A stretch of 8,036 nucleotides of DNA, taken from Prevotella sp. (lineage in GTDB: Bacteria; Bacteroidota; Bacteroidia; Bacteroidales; Bacteroidaceae). The DNA lies in assembly GCA_017430675.1 (NCBI GenBank), contig JAFRMM010000217.1, positions 1 to 8,036 on the forward strand, written 5' to 3'. The notes beneath the pieces are model-generated. The model had not been told where the DNA came from and did not search any database. It was given only the letters and a program-made list of their open reading frames with translations. Shown here piece by piece: positions 6,146 to 8,036 of the stretch; positions within the stretch are counted from its first letter, which is position 1; each line of letters opens with the position of its first letter. The position numbers were made by a program, and so were the translations under genes.

Positions 6146-6191
6146 CAACTGAAATCCAAACAGAGTAGAATGACTGCTTAATCATTAAAAC

Positions 6192-7517
6192 ATGAATATT
6201 ACTGAAAAAGAAGGCATCAGAGATGCCAGGGAATTGGGTATGCCCAAGTATGTGATCTTGGGTATCCAACATTTGTTTGCCATGTTCGGCGCCACCATCC
6301 TGGTGCCCGTTCTGACAGGTCTCTCCGTATCGTCAACCCTACTCTTCGCGGGTATCGGTACGTTGGTGTTCCACTTTGTGAGTAAGTTGCAGGTGCCAGC
6401 CTTCCTCGGCTCGTCATTTGCCTTCCTCGGCGGTTATATGTCGGTGAAGGCACTGGGCGTGGAGCAAGGCATGAGCGAGACGCTGGCCCTGGACTATGCC
6501 TGCGTGGGCGTGTTCTTCGCTGGCCTGTGCTATTTCGTGATGGCGGGACTCATCAAGTCGTTCGGCATCGACAAGATCCTGAGATTCTTCCCACCGCTGG
6601 TGACGGGACCGATGATTATCGCCATCGGACTGGTGCTCTCGGGCAGCGCCATCCAGAACTGCACCACCAACTGGCTGTTGGCCATCGTGGCCGTGATTAC
6701 GGTGATCGGTGCGAGCGTATGGGGCAAGGGTATCATCAGGATCATCCCCATCCTGCTGGGTGTGCTGGTGAGTTATCTGACGGCTGTCGCCATGGGCGAG
6801 GTCGATTTCTCGGCACTGAGCGATGCTACCTGGATCGGACTGCCGTTCAGCAGGGAGCAGACCGTGCTGGCGGTATTCGACGAGATGGACTCTACCTTCC
6901 TCATCTCGACCATCATCGCCATCCTGCCCATCGCCATTGCCACCATCATGGAGCATATCGGTGATATGTGCGCCATCTCATCGACCGTAGGCAAGGACTT
7001 CCTGAAGGAGCCCGGACTGCACCGCACGCTGATGGGTGACGGACTGGCCACAGCACTGGCATCGCTCTTCGGAGCCCCTGCCAACACGACCTACGGCGAG
7101 AATACGGGCGTGCTGAACCTCACGAAGGTGTTCGACCCTGCCGTGATTCGTCTGGCAGCCATCTTCGCTATCCTGCTATCGTTCTGTCCGAAGTTCGCCT
7201 GTCTGATCGGTCTGATTCCCACAGCGACGATCGGTGGCGTGAGTCTCATCCTCTACGGTATGATCTCAGCCGTCGGTGTGCGCAACCTGGTGGAGGACAG
7301 CGTCGATTTCAACTCCTCGCGCAATGTGTTTGTGGCTGCGTCGATCCTGGTGATTGCCATTGGCGTGAAGTATGGTGCTGAGGATAATGTGAGCGTGGGA
7401 CCCATCCACTTCTCCGGACTGGCGCTGTCGGCAATCGTGGGTGTCACGATGAATGCCATTCTGCCTGGTAAGTTGGGCATGAAGGTGAAGAGCATTCACG
7501 GAAAAGAAAAGAATTAA
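6192..7517 (+). CDS. uraA: Uracil-type NCS2 permease (UraA/PyrP family)
   Basis: A 441-residue inner-membrane nucleobase transporter that should import uracil with protons for pyrimidine salvage. It has the family's 14-helix pattern. Signatures are QHLFAMFGATILVPVLTG (26-43), GSSFAF (73-78) with Phe76 matching the substrate-stacking Phe73 of E. coli UraA, IMEHIGD (252-258) with Glu254 matching Glu241, and NTTYGENTGV (298-307) with Glu303 matching Glu290. The Glu at 303 favours uracil over xanthine/urate relatives. Position 258 is Asp where UraA has His245, as in the xanthine transporter XanQ. The ATG at 6192 has no Shine-Dalgarno but fits the family N-terminus. It is the only plus-strand gene, appears more GC-rich than the kinase and nhaD, and seems monocistronic because a strong terminator follows 2 bases after the stop. 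Confidence 0.92.
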   Translation: MNITEKEGIRDARELGMPKYVILGIQHLFAMFGATILVPVLTGLSVSSTLLFAGIGTLVFHFVSKLQVPAFLGSSFAFLGGYMSVKALGVEQGMSETLALDYACVGVFFAGLCYFVMAGLIKSFGIDKILRFFPPLVTGPMIIAIGLVLSGSAIQNCTTNWLLAIVAVITVIGASVWGKGIIRIIPILLGVLVSYLTAVAMGEVDFSALSDATWIGLPFSREQTVLAVFDEMDSTFLISTIIAILPIAIATIMEHIGDMCAISSTVGKDFLKEPGLHRTLMGDGLATALASLFGAPANTTYGENTGVLNLTKVFDPAVIRLAAIFAILLSFCPKFACLIGLIPTATIGGVSLILYGMISAVGVRNLVEDSVDFNSSRNVFVAASILVIAIGVKYGAEDNVSVGPIHFSGLALSAIVGVTMNAILPGKLGMKVKSIHGKEKN

Positions 7518-7519
7518 CG

Positions 7520-7550
7520 AAAATCCCCCGCCAGTTAGCGGGGGATTTTT
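7520..7550. terminator. Intrinsic terminator after uraA, probably bidirectional
   Basis: The arms AAAATCCCCCGC (7520-7531) and GCGGGGGATTTT (7538-7549) form a 12-bp stem with a 6-base loop (CAGTTA). T-tracts follow the GC core on both strands: ATTTTT on plus, and ATTTT on minus from the A-run. It therefore suits uraA on plus and the convergent nqrF transcript on minus. Confidence 0.93.
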
Positions 7551-7554
7551 CTGT

Positions 7555-7656
7555 TCAAGGGATGGAAATATCCTTTCGGTAGCCCATGCCCATGACGTGA
7601 CAGCCTGCATTCGCTGCAAAGCGATCTCTCTTGTTGAGAAGTTCCTTGATGTCCAA
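7555..7656 (-). pseudogene. Likely N-terminal remnant of a PaaI/hotdog-type thioesterase
   Basis: Directly after nqrF a 33-codon frame opens with TTG at 7656 and ends with TGA at 7555-7557, just before the terminator. It reads (M)DIKELLNKRDRFAANAG and then CHVMGMGYRKDISIP. The first part resembles, from memory, the N-terminus of PaaI-family thioesterases (xIKELLN..DRFAxxxG), proteins of about 130-140 residues. The rest of the fold and its catalytic region are absent, and neither other frame continues it. A GGAGG sits 7 bases before the TTG, ideal spacing for initiation, but these bases also encode the conserved last Gly-Gly of NqrF and may be fortuitous. It is probably a gene truncated by deletion; a real short peptide cannot be excluded. 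Confidence 0.45.
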
Positions 7657-7659
7657 CGT

Positions 7660-8036
7660 TTAGCCTCCGAAGTTATCGTACATGATCGACTCGGGATCGA
7701 CGCCGAGACTGTCAAGCATCGAGACGACGGCTGCCGACATGGGACCAGGACCGCACATGTAGTACTCCACATCCTCGGGAGCTTCGTGGTCCTTCAGGTA
7801 GGTGTTGAGCATCACCTGATGGACGAAGCCCGGCGTATATTTCACGCCAGCGGCATCGGCTGCGGGATCGGGACGGTCGAGGGCCAGGTGGAAGTGGAAG
7901 TTGGGGTACTCCTTCTCCAGTCCCAGGAAGTCATCGAGATAGAACACCTCGTTGAGGGCGCGGGCACCATAGAAGTAGTGCATCTCGCGATCGGTGGTGT
8001 GCAGAGTCTTTGTCATGTGCATGATCTGTGCGCGCA
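7660..8036 (-). CDS. nqrF: Na+-translocating NADH:quinone reductase subunit F, C-terminal part (cut by right edge)
   Basis: NqrF takes electrons from NADH through FAD and a 2Fe-2S cluster into the sodium-pumping NQR complex of the inner membrane. Only about 125 residues of a protein normally near 410-430 are present. The frame is open to the right edge, so internal Met codons such as the one at 8022 are not the start. Diagnostic features are FYGARALNEVFYLDDF in the NAD-binding half of the ferredoxin-reductase fold, GFVHQV, the stretch LKDHEAPEDVEYYMCGPGPM with the nucleotide-binding Cys-Gly-Pro, and the C-terminus ending DNFGG, close to Vibrio NqrF (DDFGG). The N-terminal membrane helix and 2Fe-2S domain lie outside. 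nqrF is normally last in the nqrABCDEF operon, which fits the terminator downstream. Confidence 0.95.
   Translation of the reverse strand, partial: RAQIMHMTKTLHTTDREMHYFYGARALNEVFYLDDFLGLEKEYPNFHFHLALDRPDPAADAAGVKYTPGFVHQVMLNTYLKDHEAPEDVEYYMCGPGPMSAAVVSMLDSLGVDPESIMYDNFGG

Larger units (their letters stand above)
5814..6191. other. Divergent intergenic regulatory region (378 bases, no gene)
   Basis: No credible coding frame is present. The kinase-proximal part (5814-5940) is very AT-rich and carries the kinase promoter and two inverted repeats, then a run of TTAA-like sequence (5918-5940). The middle (5964-6052) is the 22-bp-period array. The part from 6053 to 6110 has no feature I recognise apart from a possible weak fifth copy of the array. 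The uraA promoter lies at 6114-6145. A four-codon ATG-to-TAA frame at 6170-6181 lies in the uraA leader but is too short to call. Confidence 0.8.

Noticed and set aside
6170..6181. Tiny leader frame ATG ACT GCT TAA before uraA
   Set aside because: Three residues with no ribosome site or regulatory codons; expected by chance in AT-rich leader sequence.
6150..6191. Riboswitch or PyrR attenuator in the uraA leader
   Set aside because: The predicted leader is about 40 bases, with no antiterminator/terminator pair or PyrR-binding loop visible.
6414..6956. Open frame of 180 codons on the minus strand opposite uraA
   Set aside because: The product is His/Asp/Gln-rich low-complexity sequence typical of the reverse strand of a GC-rich membrane protein gene; uraA itself is certain.
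7266..7772. Minus-strand frame running across uraA, the terminator and the end of nqrF
   Set aside because: It crosses a strong terminator and overlaps two real genes; the protein resembles nothing known and is out of frame with nqrF.

Overview
The window looks like chromosomal DNA from a Bacteroidota bacterium, most likely Prevotella or a close relative. Three things suggest this. Promoter-like sites have the Bacteroidota -7 form TAnnTTTG rather than an E. coli -10 box. Starts mostly lack Shine-Dalgarno sequences. The gene set combines an atpD that appears to head its operon, Na+-translocating NQR, NhaD and a Bacteroidota-type PfkA. The genus is inference. All genes except one lie on the minus strand.

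Layout from left to right. 1-512 (minus) is the N-terminal part of atpD (F1 ATP synthase beta), cut by the left edge, with a -7 promoter box just upstream. 640-5813 (minus) holds four closely spaced genes, probably one operon read from right to left: a periplasmic-sensor histidine kinase, an NhaD-type Na+/H+ antiporter, 6-phosphofructokinase, and a TTD14-like P-loop NTPase with a CYTH-like C-terminal domain. 5814-6191 is a 378-base divergent intergenic region, the richest regulatory stretch in the window. It contains two facing promoters, two long inverted repeats, and a tandem array with a 22-bp period. 6192-7517 (plus) is a uracil-type NCS2 permease followed by a strong, probably bidirectional terminator. 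7555-7656 (minus) looks like the N-terminal stub of a PaaI/hotdog thioesterase gene. 7660-8036 (minus) is the C-terminal end of nqrF, cut by the right edge.

Functionally the window is weighted toward bioenergetics and ion balance. NqrF belongs to the sodium-pumping NADH dehydrogenase, NhaD exchanges Na+ for H+, AtpD makes ATP, and PfkA controls glycolytic flux. The kinase at the head of the minus-strand cluster may set expression of some of these genes, but no response regulator lies in the window.

I do not see a clear new defence or mobile system. The most interesting unexplained signals are non-coding: the 22-bp-period array (5964-6052), which resembles LytTR-type sites; the 11-bp dyad lying over the kinase promoter (5849-5877); and the CCTAGG array with 10-bp period between pfkA and the TTD14-like gene (1745-1802), which can fold into one long hairpin. 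At the protein level, PfkA has Asn where the Mg-binding Asp is expected, and the kinase H-box reads His-Ala instead of His-Glu.
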